This document shows positions 1-22,768 of a DNA stretch of 64,000 nt, piece after piece. Under the pieces are notes generated by a model. It saw only the letters and a program-made list of their open reading frames with translations, had not been told where the DNA came from and searched no databases. A program made the translations under genes and the position numbers. The stretch comes from VRUE01 sp963816785 (lineage in GTDB: Bacteria > Actinomycetota > Thermoleophilia > Solirubrobacterales > 70-9), in NCBI GenBank assembly GCA_963816785.1, contig CAWFLL010000004.1, forward strand, positions 1,302,001 to 1,366,000. Reading direction: 5' to 3'. Each line of letters opens with the position of its first letter. Position 1 is the stretch's first letter.

Positions 1-805
1 TCAGGCCGTTCGGCCCGGCGGCGTCGATATCGCCGCGATCTCCGCGCCGGCTCACCGCTCGTTCCCAGTAGATGGCGTCGTCGAGAAGCCCGCTCAGCTG
101 GTTGACGAGCGTGCCATCGCATCCCGCTCCGCCGACGCTGCATCGGCGAAAGGCGCCGAGATAGAGGTCGTCGGCCTCGCCATCGAGGTTTTCCAGCGGG
201 CCGGTCGCAACTTCTTTGAGAGCGGCGGAGCCGTCGAGGGCGCCGTCGACGTAGAGGCGCAGTTCTTCTGCGGCACTGTCCCGCTCGAACGCCAGGTGAT
301 GGTCGGCACCGTTCGGCGACCATCGCCGACCCGGTCAGGAACTGGCCGTTTTCTTCGGACGGGCCGCCGGCATCGGCGTCACGGATCCACCCCTCCGCCT
401 TGCCTCCGTCGACGAAGAGGCCGAACGCCGAGTTGGCGAGACTCGCCGGGCAGGACAGGCCGCACTCGTAATGCCCCATCAGGGCCTGGGAATCGACCGT
501 GTCGGACGTGCGCACCCAACCGGCGACGGTGAACGATCCGCTCGGGTACAGAGGGGCGCTGTCGGGGACGTCGACCGCCTGCTGCGCTTTCGTGAACGAG
601 AAGGCCTGGCCGGAGGTGGCGGGAGCGAACCCCGTCCCTCCCAACAGCGTGCCGTCGTGACCGTTGAACGGATCGGTTGCATCGCCCTCTGCCCTGCCAC
701 AGGCCGACCACCCCTGACCCGACAGGCGCCAGGGCGTGGGCGGGCGGCGGGCAACGCGACGACGAGCACCGCGGTAATTGCCAGCTTCAGCGTTCTCCGA
801 CGCAT
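1..805 (-). pseudogene. Secreted LamG/concanavalin-A-like domain protein, frameshifted and cut by the window edge
   Basis: Reading the minus strand from 805, a basic start and hydrophobic run (MRRRTLKLAITAVLVVALP) look like a signal peptide. The frame then changes near 690-720, and about 120 residues read as a LamG-type beta-sandwich: DATDPFNGHDGTL, then FTVAGWVRTSDT and SAFGLFVDGG. The frame changes again near 310-330 and continues with HHLAFERDS, LRLYVDGALDGS and LLDDAIYWERA, which are the classic LamG closing strands. No stop is seen before base 1, so the C-terminus is missing. LamG domains usually bind glycans or serve as adhesive modules outside the cell; the ligand here is unknown. Whether the two frame breaks are real decay or sequence errors cannot be told from this window alone. 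Confidence 0.6.
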
Positions 806-974
806 CGTCTTCCTTCACTAGTTTTCGCGCCCGATCACGAGCGGGTGGCACGAATGCGAAGGTGCATCTTCTTCTACGGCGCCGATTAGTGCAAGCCGCT
901 GAACCAATCGGGACCTGAGCACGAGAAAAGCACCGCGAGCAGGTCTATCTCCATAGCAGGGCCCGTTTCGCCGG

Positions 975-1050
975 CCCCGTTTCCGGGGCCTCTTCCTATA
1001 GCGGGGGCCCGATTCGTCTCTCGCTACCACCCTCGGATCGTCGAACGGAT
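975..1050 (+). repeat. 76 bp repeat, copy 1 (copy 2 at 3806-3881)
   Basis: This stretch and 3806-3881 match at all but about 8 of 76 positions, in direct orientation, 2831 bp apart. It contains a 6 bp stem (GGCCCC/GGGGCC, 973-990). Read in the equivalent frame both copies encode the same peptide (PFPGP.PIAGARFVSRYHP) and differ partly at third positions. In copy 2 the peptide is the tail of a GNAT protein. In copy 1 the frame runs from just after a stop at 887-889 to a TGA shortly after the repeat, with no obvious start. The rest of 806-1260 holds no gene I can support. Confidence 0.7.
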
Positions 1051-1260
1051 CGCGGCTTGAGGGGGGTCTTGACGCAGCAGGTCCTTGCGCTGCTCGAAGG
1101 ACGCGATGGTGGGGCTCGCTAAACGTCATGACGAGCGAGGCGATCTGATCGCCGGCAGGCTGGGCGGCGCGGCCTGCACAAGGGGATGGAGTCGCTCGCC
1201 CATCCTGACCACCTCGCGGACGCCTGTGGTCCACGATAATCCAGGTCAGGAGCAGACGAC

Positions 1261-2448
1261 ATGACACCTCCCCGATCGAAGCGCAAGAAGATCCCGCGTG
1301 ATCGCGAGAACGACTACACGCCCGAGGCCGCGGAAGCGCGGCGCGCCTTCCTACGTGAGCAGACGGGCGTCGGGACTGGAGCACGTCTCCCACTACTCCT
1401 TCGATCCATCGGTTCTCCCCGGCAACATCGAGCACTTCACCGGGGTCGCGCAGGTGCCGATCGGCATCGCCGGCCCGCTGCTCGTCAACGGGGAGCACGC
1501 GCAGGGCGAGTTCTACGTTCCCCTGGCCACGAGCGAGGGCACGCTGGTGGCGAGCTACAACCGCGGCATGAAGACGCTGCGCGAGGCCGGCGGCGTGAAG
1601 ACCACGATCCTGGACGACGCCATGCAGCGCGCCCCCGCCTTCGTGTTCGAGAGCGCCCGCGAGGCACGAGCGTTCGGGGAATGGCTCACGGAGCACTTCG
1701 CCGAGATCAAGCAAGCGGCCGAGACCACCACGCGTACCGGCCGCTGCGCGGCATCGAGCAGTACTCCGCCAGCCGGATCCTGTTCACGCGCTTTGACTAC
1801 ACGACGGGCGACGCCGCGGGCCAGAACCTCACCGGCAAGGCGACCGCCGCGGCGTGCGCTTGGATCACCTCCAACTACGAGGGCATCACCGACTTCTATC
1901 TGGAGTCGAACTTCGCCACCGACAAGAAGAGCTCGCAGGTCAACGTGCTGCGCACGCGGGGCAAGCGCGTCGTCGCGGAGGCGACGATTCCCGCCGCCTT
2001 GATCGAGGAGCACATGCACACGAGCGGCGACGAGCTGTTCCGGGCGCGCCAGGTGTCGAACCTGGGCGGCTTCATGTCCGGGGTCAACAACAACGGCCTG
2101 CAGTCGGCCAACGGAATCGCCGCTCTGTTCATCGCCACCGGCCAGGATGCAGCCAATGTCGCCGAGTCCTCCGCGGCGCTCGGCTTCAGTGAGCTGCTCC
2201 CCAACGGCGACTACTACGGCTCGATCACGCTCCCGTCGCTGATCGTCGCCACTTACGGCGGCGGCACCGGGCTCGCCACCCAGCGCGAATGCCTGGAGCT
2301 GCTCGGCTGCTACGGGACCGGGAAGGTCCGCAAGCTGGCCGAGATCGTCGCGGCAACGGTGCTCTGCGGCGAGCTCTCACTCGGCTGGGCGATCGTCGCC
2401 GCAGAATGGGTCAAGGCGCACGACCTCTACGGCCGCAACCGGCCTTGA
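1261..2448 (+). CDS. Class I-like HMG-CoA reductase, two frame breaks
   Basis: Catalyses reduction of HMG-CoA to mevalonate, the committed step of the mevalonate isoprenoid route. Class I landmarks appear in order: PIGIAGPLLVNGEH, the catalytic Glu in SEGTLVASYNRG, TGDAAGQNLTGK, the catalytic Lys in NFATDKKSSQVNV, the catalytic Asp in ATGQDAANVAE, and a C-terminal His in VKAHDLYGRNRP. The length of about 395 residues fits a soluble bacterial enzyme without the eukaryotic membrane anchor. The start at 1261 follows GGTCAGGAG. The reading frame moves forward by one base near 1374 and back near 1736, so the middle third lies in another frame. No other mevalonate-pathway gene is present nearby. 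Because every catalytic motif is intact, the breaks look like sequence errors, but decay is not excluded. Confidence 0.85.
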   Translation: MTPPRSKRKKIPRDRENDYTPEAAEARRAFLREQTGVGTGARLPLLLRSIGSPRQHRALHRGRAGADRHRRPAARQRGARAGRVLRSPGHERGHAGGELQPRHEDAARGRRREDHDPGRRHAARPRLRVRERPRGTSVRGMAHGALRRDQASGRDHHAYRPLRGIEQYSASRILFTRFDYTTGDAAGQNLTGKATAAACAWITSNYEGITDFYLESNFATDKKSSQVNVLRTRGKRVVAEATIPAALIEEHMHTSGDELFRARQVSNLGGFMSGVNNNGLQSANGIAALFIATGQDAANVAESSAALGFSELLPNGDYYGSITLPSLIVATYGGGTGLATQRECLELLGCYGTGKVRKLAEIVAATVLCGELSLGWAIVAAEWVKAHDLYGRNRP

Positions 2449-2478
2449 CAGGCACTCAGGTCGAAGACGCCTCCTGCG

Positions 2479-3130
2479 GTGGGCCAACCCGTGCAGATCA
2501 GCCTGACCGCGCGTCAGGCATCCAAGCGGGGCAGGGCTATTCCGTCCAGCTGGAGAGCCCCTTCGGGATTTCAGGGGATCGCCGCCGGCGGCTCCGTCTC
2601 GTCATCGGCCTCGCGGCCATCCCTCGGCGGCAACCTGTTCGCGCAGCGCCGGAATGCATCCGGCGCTGCGCGAGGTCAGCGATCCGGCCGAGCGCGGCAA
2701 GGTCGTGAACGCAGCCTGGCGGCGTTACGGCACGATTGAGAGCCTTTCGCTCGCCGTGCTGATCGCCGGCTGGGCCGGCTCCCGGCCGGGCGAAGCCGAC
2801 GGTCGGAGCCTGTCCGAGCGCGAACGCACGCTCGGCCTGGCGAAGGATGCCGCGGTTGCCGTGGTTGCATTGACCGGCGTGGCAGCTGGCATCCAGGGCA
2901 TACGCTTCTCGGGGATGGAGCCCGAGGGCGCCGTTCCGCTCGAGGACGGCAGTAAGGCGGGAGGAAGCGCCTCGCCTAACGAGAGCCGCGCGAAGCGGCG
3001 CCTCAACCTGCTCGGCGCTGTCCACCTCGCTTCGGCGCTGACACTAGTGGGTGTCAATGCGGCGCTAGCCCAGGCCGGGGCCACGCAGGACACCGGGCGG
3101 CGAGCACGGGTAGTTCGTGGGATCAGTTGA
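2479..3130 (+). CDS. Small multi-pass membrane protein, N-terminus frame-broken
   Basis: From 2654 the frame reads MHPALREVSDPAERGKVV, then hydrophobic segments (SLSLAVLIAGWAG, DAAVAVVALTGVAAGIQG, LLGAVHLASALTLVGVNAALA), so at least three membrane spans are visible. Upstream, 2479-2653 continues the same kind of protein only if two frames are combined (LQGIAAGG, VIGLAAIP, GGNLFAQRR), which suggests the true N-terminus contains another span and at least two frame breaks. I do not recognise a family with certainty. It lies directly after the HMG-CoA reductase and ends over the TTG that opens the next long frame. Confidence 0.5.
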
Positions 3131-3162
3131 ACGTCGGCCCCCCAAGGGCCGTACTCGTTTCC

Positions 3163-3909
3163 ATGTGGACGTCGAGCAGCGCAAGTGCAAGAGAGGTCGA
3201 AGGTCGCACTACTGAGGGAGCGAAGTCGAGTCCCCACATCGTCGAACTGGCGGATGGAGCCAGGGCACTGATTCGACCGATCGGACCGTGGGATCGCGAA
3301 CGACTGAACGAGGGATTCGAGAGCGCCAGCCAGAGGTCGATCTTCCTGCGCTTCCTGACTCCCAAGCCGCGGCTCTCGAGCAAAGATCTCGACTACCTGA
3401 CCGACGTTGACCATGTCCGCCACGAGGCGCTGATCGCAGTCGCCCCCGAAACTGGCCAAAGCTTTGGCACGGCCAGATTTATCCGCAGCGACGACCACCC
3501 TGAGACGGCGGAGTTCGCGATCGGCGTCGGCGATCAATGGATGCGAATCGGTCTGGGAGCGGCGCTGCTGAGCGCGCTCCTCCTCCGCGCCCGCCAGGTA
3601 GGCATCATCCGCTTCACCGGCCTGATCCATTCTGAGAACACCGCGATCAAGCGTTTGGTGGCGAAGGTAGCCGGGCCTTTCGAGACCAGATCTGCGGGTC
3701 AAGGTGCGCTGGAGATGATGGTCGACCTGCGGGCATCGGACACCGACTCACGGGACCAGATGGAGGGCGCAGATCCATTGACTCTCGGCCCCTGGCAAGG
3801 ACAGGCTCCGTTTCCGGGGCCTTCTCCTATAGCCGGGGCCCGATTCGTCTCTCGCTACCACCCACGGATCGTCGAGCTGATACCCCTGAATACCCGCCGC
3901 ACGGCCTGA
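3163..3909 (+). CDS. GNAT-family N-acetyltransferase
   Basis: The core reads as a GNAT acetyltransferase of the type with an opening LADGARALIRPIGPWD and a SIFLRFLTPKPRLS segment, followed by the acetyl-CoA-binding region around GVGDQWMRIGLGAALL and a last domain motif HSENTAIKRLVAKV. Such proteins transfer acetyl from acetyl-CoA to a protein lysine or small amine; the substrate is unknown. An in-frame TTG at 3127 would add 12 residues; I prefer the ATG at 3163. The last 25 or so residues come from the 76 bp repeat also found at 975-1050, so the C-terminal tail may have been acquired or may itself be the mobile unit. Confidence 0.75.
   Translation: MWTSSSASAREVEGRTTEGAKSSPHIVELADGARALIRPIGPWDRERLNEGFESASQRSIFLRFLTPKPRLSSKDLDYLTDVDHVRHEALIAVAPETGQSFGTARFIRSDDHPETAEFAIGVGDQWMRIGLGAALLSALLLRARQVGIIRFTGLIHSENTAIKRLVAKVAGPFETRSAGQGALEMMVDLRASDTDSRDQMEGADPLTLGPWQGQAPFPGPSPIAGARFVSRYHPRIVELIPLNTRRTA
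3806..3881 (+). repeat. 76 bp repeat, copy 2, inside the 3' end of the GNAT gene
   Basis: Direct copy of 975-1050. The hairpin of copy 1 is kept here with one G-U pair (GGCTCC/GGGGCC). The copy encodes the C-terminal residues of the GNAT reading frame. Confidence 0.7.
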
Positions 3910-4031
3910 ACCGCTCCAAGTGGTCGTAAGAGACGGGCTCAGCTCGGCAGATCTGCCCGGTTAACCTCTCGAGCCGCCAGCTCCCCGCGATCTACTCGGA
4001 GTATCCGCTGGCGCCGATCCAGGTGGCTGAG

Positions 4032-4481
4032 TCAGGCGCTCTCAACGCGCGCCTTTAGCTCGCCCGGGCGGGCGTTGACCAGCATCGCGCGGACCGCGGT
4101 CTCGACCGGACCGCGGATGATGATTCCGATCACCCGTCCCGGATCGCCATCCAGGGTGTACGTCGCTCGCGTCCGCCCATCGCCCAGATCCTCCAACGTC
4201 CAGGAGCCCTCTAACGACTTGAGGTCGCCCTTCTCCTGCGCCCAGGAAAGCCGCGTGGGCGGTTCGTAGCTGAACCGGATCTGCGTCTTGATGTGTCTGA
4301 CCTTGATGTCACTCTCGCTCTCCACCAAGCTCGGGCGCCCGGTGTCGTCCCGCTCCAGCGCCGTCATCGCTACCAGCCCGCCCTGCCAGTCGGGCGCCGT
4401 GAGCACGTCCTCCACCACCGCCCACACCTCATCGACGGACGCGTCGATCTCTGCGCTGGCGGTGCCGTCCATGTGTGCCAT
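4032..4481 (-). CDS. SRPBCC (START/Bet v1-like) family protein
   Basis: 149 residues with the usual SRPBCC order: an opening ASAEIDASVDEVWAVVED, a central IRFSYEPPTRLSWAQEKG, a GSWTLEDLGDGRTRATYTLD strand pair and a long final helix (AVRAMLVNARPGELKARV). The fold makes a deep hydrophobic pocket used for lipid, polyketide or cofactor binding. No catalytic signature allows a specific role. Start is ATG at 4481, or ATG at 4472 three codons later. A membership in polyketide metabolism is conceivable given the PKS 3.5 kb away, but nothing links them directly. Confidence 0.8.
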   Translation of the reverse strand: MAHMDGTASAEIDASVDEVWAVVEDVLTAPDWQGGLVAMTALERDDTGRPSLVESESDIKVRHIKTQIRFSYEPPTRLSWAQEKGDLKSLEGSWTLEDLGDGRTRATYTLDGDPGRVIGIIIRGPVETAVRAMLVNARPGELKARVESA

Positions 4482-4583
4482 TGAGCCCTTCCGCGAGTGG
4501 CAGAGATGGAAAGCCTATCGTCGCCTGCGTCCGCACCAGGGGATTCGAGAGAGTGGGCCGCATCGGGCTCGACCAGTGACCTC

Positions 4584-4757
4584 CTACTTGTAGGTGTCGT
4601 GAAAGCGGGCCCCCTCACGCTCGCCGACGACGATGTCGACCCCCATCGCCCGAAGAGCGGCCACCTTGCCGCGGGTGACGTGACCCGCAAACGTCGCAGC
4701 CACCTCATCGCGACTCGGGTAGGGCTCGTTGGCAGAAAGGGCTTCGGTGCTCGCGGC
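4584..4757 (-). pseudogene. Relic of the N-terminus of a class III aminotransferase
   Basis: Between an in-frame TAA and a TAG at 4584 the minus strand reads SRDEVAATFAGHVTRGKVAA followed by VDIVVGEREGARFHDTY. That pattern resembles the first 50-60 residues of class III PLP aminotransferases, in which GARF(R/H)D is normally followed by a conserved core. Here it ends at a stop right after that point and the PLP-binding remainder is absent. No start codon is evident. A short decayed fragment is the simplest reading. The rest of 4482-4874 holds nothing else I can support. Confidence 0.4.
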
Positions 4758-4874
4758 TTACTCCACGTGGACCTCCTTGTGGTGCCGGGGCCTGGTCGAC
4801 CTTGGACGTCCCCGTCGAGCCGCAACGAACCTCAGACGCCGAGCACGGCTCATAATCCGTCCATCGATGGTCAG

Positions 4875-5625
4875 ATGAGCAAGCGCATCGCCGTCATCGG
4901 AGGTGGAGTTGCCGGGCTCGCCGCCGGCTACCTGCTTGGGACGGCAATTCGAGTTGACGCTGTTTGAGAAGGAGCCCCGCCTGGGCGGCAATGCGTACAC
5001 CTACACGAGCCGCGACGGACAGCAACTCGACATCGCGGTCGCCGCCTTCGGCCGAGCCGGCTACCAGCACTTCTTCCGTCTCCTTGTTGGTGGCACCTCG
5101 CTCGGAGCCAACGTCGCCCTGGAGCTGGCGACGCACGACCCTGAGCGCGTAAGCGGCCTGTTCATCGAGATGCCGGTGCTCGACAACGCGCTGGCCGCGG
5201 TCGCGGCCACCTTCGCCCCGGTCCTGCTCGGCCTGCGAGCGGGGCGGCCGGCTTTCGAGATCATCTCCCGCCTTACCTCGGCCATCCCCCGCACCAACTA
5301 CCTGATCGACATCGGGCTCGACTGGGTCCGCCAGCGCCCCGGCCCTTCAGGCGCCGTGCTGGAGGGACTGCTGTTGGGGGAGACCGCGCCGCACCGGGAG
5401 GAGCGGCGGAAGATCGCCCAACCGACGCTGATCGTCGGCCACCCGCGCGATCCGGTGCACCCGTTCAGCGACTCCGGGATGCTTGCTGAGGAGCTGGCGA
5501 ACGGGCGGCTGGTCGAGGCGAACTCGATCCTCGAGTGGCGGCTCAGCCCGAAGCGGCTGAACGCGGCGCTGGCGGCGTTCCTCAAGGAGGTCTGGGCGCC
5601 GCGCAGGGTTACGCCCGGCGGCTAG
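4875..5625 (+). pseudogene. Chimera: FAD-dependent oxidoreductase head joined to alpha/beta-hydrolase tail
   Basis: The first 70 residues, after a one-base break near 4940, are the N-terminal Rossmann segment of an amine-oxidase-like FAD enzyme: MSKRIAVIGGGVAGLAAGYL, then LTLFEKEPRLGGNAYTYT. At about 5085, in frame, the protein becomes the middle and end of an alpha/beta hydrolase: nucleophile elbow VGGTSLGANVALELA (GTSLG), a cap region, and QPTLIVGHPRDPVHPFSD carrying the acid residue. The hydrolase lacks its own first half and the oxidoreductase lacks all of its substrate domain. Either an internal deletion fused two genes or the assembly joins two places. A functional product is unlikely. 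Confidence 0.65.
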
Positions 5626-5677
5626 GACCGGGGTAATGGCGCACCGGATGGCGGAATTCTGGACCTGAGGGGGGCGC

Positions 5678-6196
5678 TCAGAGCAGGATGTGCGTTCTGC
5701 CCTGCTCGTCCTTATAGTTGGGGCTGACGGCGGTCTTCATCGACAGCGGCTCTCCCGCGAGCAACGCGCCCAGTGCCATCGCGGCGCCCCGACGCGCGTT
5801 CTCGTCGGCCTCGCGGTTCGAGAGCAGCTCGGTGAGGCGCTCCGTGACCTCGGGGTGGTGGTGGTGGCTGAGGGCGACGGCCGCCTCGTGCCAAACCGCG
5901 ATGTCGGCTTGGAGCACTTTCAGCAGCGCCGTCCTCGCCTCGGCGGTCGAGATTCTCCCGAGCGCCAGGGCGGCTGCGCGGCGAACCGGCTCGCTGTCGG
6001 AGGTGAGCGCTCGAGTCAGCGCCGCGGCGGAGTCGACGTCGGCGAGTTGACCGAGCGCCAGCGCGGCCTCGCGGCGCACCTCGACCACGGGGTCCTCGAG
6101 CGCCCGGCGGAGGGTGGCGAGCGCCGTCCCGGTCGGGTCGGTGTCCTGTCTGGTCGGCAAGAGGGAAGAATTATATTGTCGCTGTCGCGACCGCAT
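5678..6196 (-). CDS. HEAT-repeat protein (PBS-lyase-like repeats)
   Basis: 172 residues with at least four helical repeats spaced about 31 residues: ALEDPVVEVRREAALALGQL, ALTSDSEPVRRAAALALGRI, VLQADIAVWHEAAVALSHH and LLSNREADENARRGAAMALG. Such repeats build a curved scaffold for protein-protein contacts, and small versions occur in phycobilin-lyase relatives and in regulatory proteins. The N-terminus (ATG at 6196) lacks a signal peptide. It is divergent from the acyl-CoA dehydrogenase gene; the 117 bp between them contains an AT-rich patch (6171-6179) that could serve as a promoter. Confidence 0.75.
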   Translation of the reverse strand: MRSRQRQYNSSLLPTRQDTDPTGTALATLRRALEDPVVEVRREAALALGQLADVDSAAALTRALTSDSEPVRRAAALALGRISTAEARTALLKVLQADIAVWHEAAVALSHHHHPEVTERLTELLSNREADENARRGAAMALGALLAGEPLSMKTAVSPNYKDEQGRTHILL

Positions 6197-6313
6197 TTTC
6201 CGAGGTCGATGGAGAGTCCCTTGGTTCGGCCTGCGACTTGGGGGAGGGTGGTAGGCTCAACGCTTGGATTCCTGCATGTATCGAGCCGGGAACAAACGAG
6301 AAGCGAGAGAGCC

Positions 6314-7963
6314 ATGGATGTCGGACTCGACGTCGAGACTCTCGACTTCACCCTCGAGTCGATCGACGAGTTTGCGCGCCGGGAGTTACCGGATTCGCGC
6401 CTGATCGAACTGGACGAGAAGGACGAGTTCCCGGAGGAGCTCGTGCGACGCATGTGCGGTGAGGAGCTCGGCATCCAGCTCCTGTTTATCCCCGAGGAGT
6501 TCGGCGGGATGGGCGGTGCGGCGATCGACGTCTATCGCGTCTGCGAGAGCATGGCCGCGATCGACCTCGGGGTTGCGACCTCGGTGCTGGCGACGTTCCT
6601 GGGCTCTGACCCGATCGCCGTGGGAGGCACCCCCGAGCAGAAGCGGCGCTGGATGACTCGTATCGCCGAGGAGGGCCTGCTGATGGCCTACTGCGCGACC
6701 GAGCCCGACGCCGGCTCGGATCTGGCGGCAATGAGGACGACCGCCAAACCGGTGACCGAGAACGGGACGGTCCGTGGCTACGAGATCAGCGGCGCCAAGC
6801 AGTGGATCTCGAACGGCGGCGTCGCCGATCTCAGCTCGGTGCTGGCGCTGGCGCCGGGCGGGCCGAGCTGGTTCGTGGTTGACGCCGGCCTCGACGGCTT
6901 CACCCACGGCGAGCACGAGGACAAGCACGGGATCCGGCTCAGCAACACGGCGGCGCTGTTCCTCGAGGACGTGCACGTCGATGCCGACAACCTGGTGGGC
7001 GGCGTCGAGGGCCAAGGCCTGGTCCAAGCGCAGCAGGTTTTCGGCTTTACGCGCTTGATGGTCGCCGCTTTCGGGCTCGGCGCGGGGTGGGCGGCTCTGG
7101 ATCGCGCGATCCCCTACTCGACGGAGAGAATCCAGGCGGGCTCACCGCTCTCCGAGAAGCAGGGCTACACGCACAAGCTGATCGTGCCTCACGCGGTGCG
7201 GCTGGAGGCGGCGCGCGCCTGCATCGAGGAGACCGCGGAGCGTATCGACGCCGGTCAGGGCTCGCTCAACACCGAGGGCGCGATTGCCAAGTACCTGGCG
7301 ACCGAGGCCGGTAATGCCGCCGCCGACGCGGCGATCCAGGCCCACGGTGGATACGGCTACACCCACGAATACATGGTCGAGAAGATCAAGCGCGACGTCC
7401 GCATCACCACGATCTACGAGGGTACTTCCGAGATCATGGAGATGACGATCGCCCGCGATCGCTGGCAGGCTCACCTGAAGACGCGCGGCCAGCACTACCA
7501 CGGGCTGGGCCGCGAGCTCGAGCAGTTGGACAGGAGCCACGCAAATGTTGGGGCCGGAGCTGCGGCGCTCGCCGCCCACGCGCTCGCCGAGCTGATGGAG
7601 GCCTGCCGCACCGCCCGGCTGACGCGCAACCAACACGTGCTCCTGCGGCTGGGTGCTCTCGCCGCCATGGTGGAGGGAGCAGGCGCGCTTGCGCGTCGCG
7701 CGGCCCGGGCCGGCGAGGGGACGCTGTCGCAAAAGGCCAGCCGCCGCTTCGATGCCGCGACGCTCACCGCCATGGGCCGGGTGAACGCGCGAGACGCGGC
7801 GATGACGGTCGTTGCGGAGGGCATTCGCTGGGTGATCGGGGCCAATGGCGCCGAGACGGCGGAGCTTGCGGACCGCTTCGGCCTGCAGTCGATCCAAGCG
7901 GCGCAGGCCGGGCTGATCGCCGACATGGACTCCGTCGCTGACCACCTCTATGGACGAGTCTGA
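6314..7963 (+). CDS. Acyl-CoA dehydrogenase with C-terminal extension
   Basis: 549 residues. The N-terminal helical domain (FIPEEFGGMGGAAIDVYRVC), the FAD loop (MAYCATEPDAGSDLAAM, then GAKQWISNGG) and the C-terminal four-helix domain with HGGYGYTHEYMVEKIKRD are all present. The catalytic Glu sits in TTIYEGTSEIMEM. About 150 residues follow the usual C-terminus, as in the long acyl-CoA dehydrogenases. The frame is intact. It is separated by 39 bp from the giant synthase, so it is probably the first gene of that operon. A role in setting double bonds of the product, or running in reverse in place of the missing enoyl reductase, is inference. A normal beta-oxidation enzyme recruited by chance is the alternative. 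Confidence 0.9.
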   Translation: MDVGLDVETLDFTLESIDEFARRELPDSRLIELDEKDEFPEELVRRMCGEELGIQLLFIPEEFGGMGGAAIDVYRVCESMAAIDLGVATSVLATFLGSDPIAVGGTPEQKRRWMTRIAEEGLLMAYCATEPDAGSDLAAMRTTAKPVTENGTVRGYEISGAKQWISNGGVADLSSVLALAPGGPSWFVVDAGLDGFTHGEHEDKHGIRLSNTAALFLEDVHVDADNLVGGVEGQGLVQAQQVFGFTRLMVAAFGLGAGWAALDRAIPYSTERIQAGSPLSEKQGYTHKLIVPHAVRLEAARACIEETAERIDAGQGSLNTEGAIAKYLATEAGNAAADAAIQAHGGYGYTHEYMVEKIKRDVRITTIYEGTSEIMEMTIARDRWQAHLKTRGQHYHGLGRELEQLDRSHANVGAGAAALAAHALAELMEACRTARLTRNQHVLLRLGALAAMVEGAGALARRAARAGEGTLSQKASRRFDAATLTAMGRVNARDAAMTVVAEGIRWVIGANGAETAELADRFGLQSIQAAQAGLIADMDSVADHLYGRV

Positions 7964-8002
7964 ACGAGCGGTGCAGGAAAGCGACACTCCTCGGGCGGCG
8001 CG

Positions 8003-16417
<8,415 letters not shown>

Positions 16418-16436
16418 GCGACGGGACGGACGGGCC

Positions 16437-22040
<5,604 letters not shown>

Positions 22041-22057
22041 GAGCCGACCGCGCCCCG

Positions 22058-22739
22058 ATGCCCGCGCCCGGCTGGCTGACCCGCTCGCTCGCTGACGTCC
22101 CCGCCGCGGACGACTGGCTGAGCGCCCGCGAGCGGGCGGCGCTGGCCGACCTGCGGGCGGAAAGGCGCAGGGCCGACTGGCGCCTGGGACGGTGGGCGGC
22201 GAAGGCGGCGCTCGCGGCGTGGAGCGGAGCGGCGACTGGCGAGGTGGAGGTCGTGGCCTCCGCACGACGGCGCGCCGGAGGCCTTCGTCGGCGGCGAGCG
22301 CGCCGGGGCGGCGCTGTCGCTGAGCCATCGCAACGGGCGCGCGCTTGCGGTCGTGGCGCGACCCGGTGCTGCGCGATCGGGTGCGACCTGGAGGTGGTCG
22401 AGCCGCGCAGCGGGGCGTTCGTGAGGACGTGGCTCGCCCCGGCCGAGCGGCGCGAGCGTGCTCGCCGCCGGCCGAGCCGGGGGCGCGCGCCTCGCGAACC
22501 TGCTCTGGACCGCCAAGGAGGCGGCGGCGAAGGCGCGGGGCGAGGGCCTCCGCCTGGACGTGCGCCAGGCCGTGGTCTCGCTCGAGTGGGACCGGTCGAG
22601 CCGACGGACGAATGGCGGCCGCTCGGCGTGCGCTGGGAGCGCGAGGGCTGTGACGGCGCACGGCTGGTGGCGCGAGGAGCCGGGCTGGGTCTTCGCTTTC
22701 GTGAGCGAGCCGCCGACCCCGGCGCCTGTCCACCTTTGA
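22058..22739 (+). CDS. 4'-phosphopantetheinyl transferase (Sfp/EntD type), frame-broken
   Basis: Transfers 4'-phosphopantetheine from CoA onto carrier domains. The opening WLSARERAALADLRAERRR and WRLGRWAAKAALA match the N-terminal half of Sfp-type enzymes. Then come ALSLSHRNGRALAVVA, the metal-binding IGCDLEVVEPRSG (GxDxE) and LLWTAKEAAAKARGEGL (the W-x-x-KEA motif). Several single-base breaks lie between 22265 and 22670; the corrected protein is about 220 residues and ends at TGA 22737-22739. It begins 17 bp after the carboxylase. Its natural target is presumably the triple carrier region of the synthase, although the usual acceptor Ser is Thr there. Confidence 0.8.
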
Positions 22740-22768
22740 GCGGCGCCAGTCCGGCGGGGTCGATCTGA

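Noticed and set aside
818..1714. 298-codon minus-strand frame over the start of the HMG-CoA reductase
   Set aside because: Conflicts with the reductase motifs and shows no domain.
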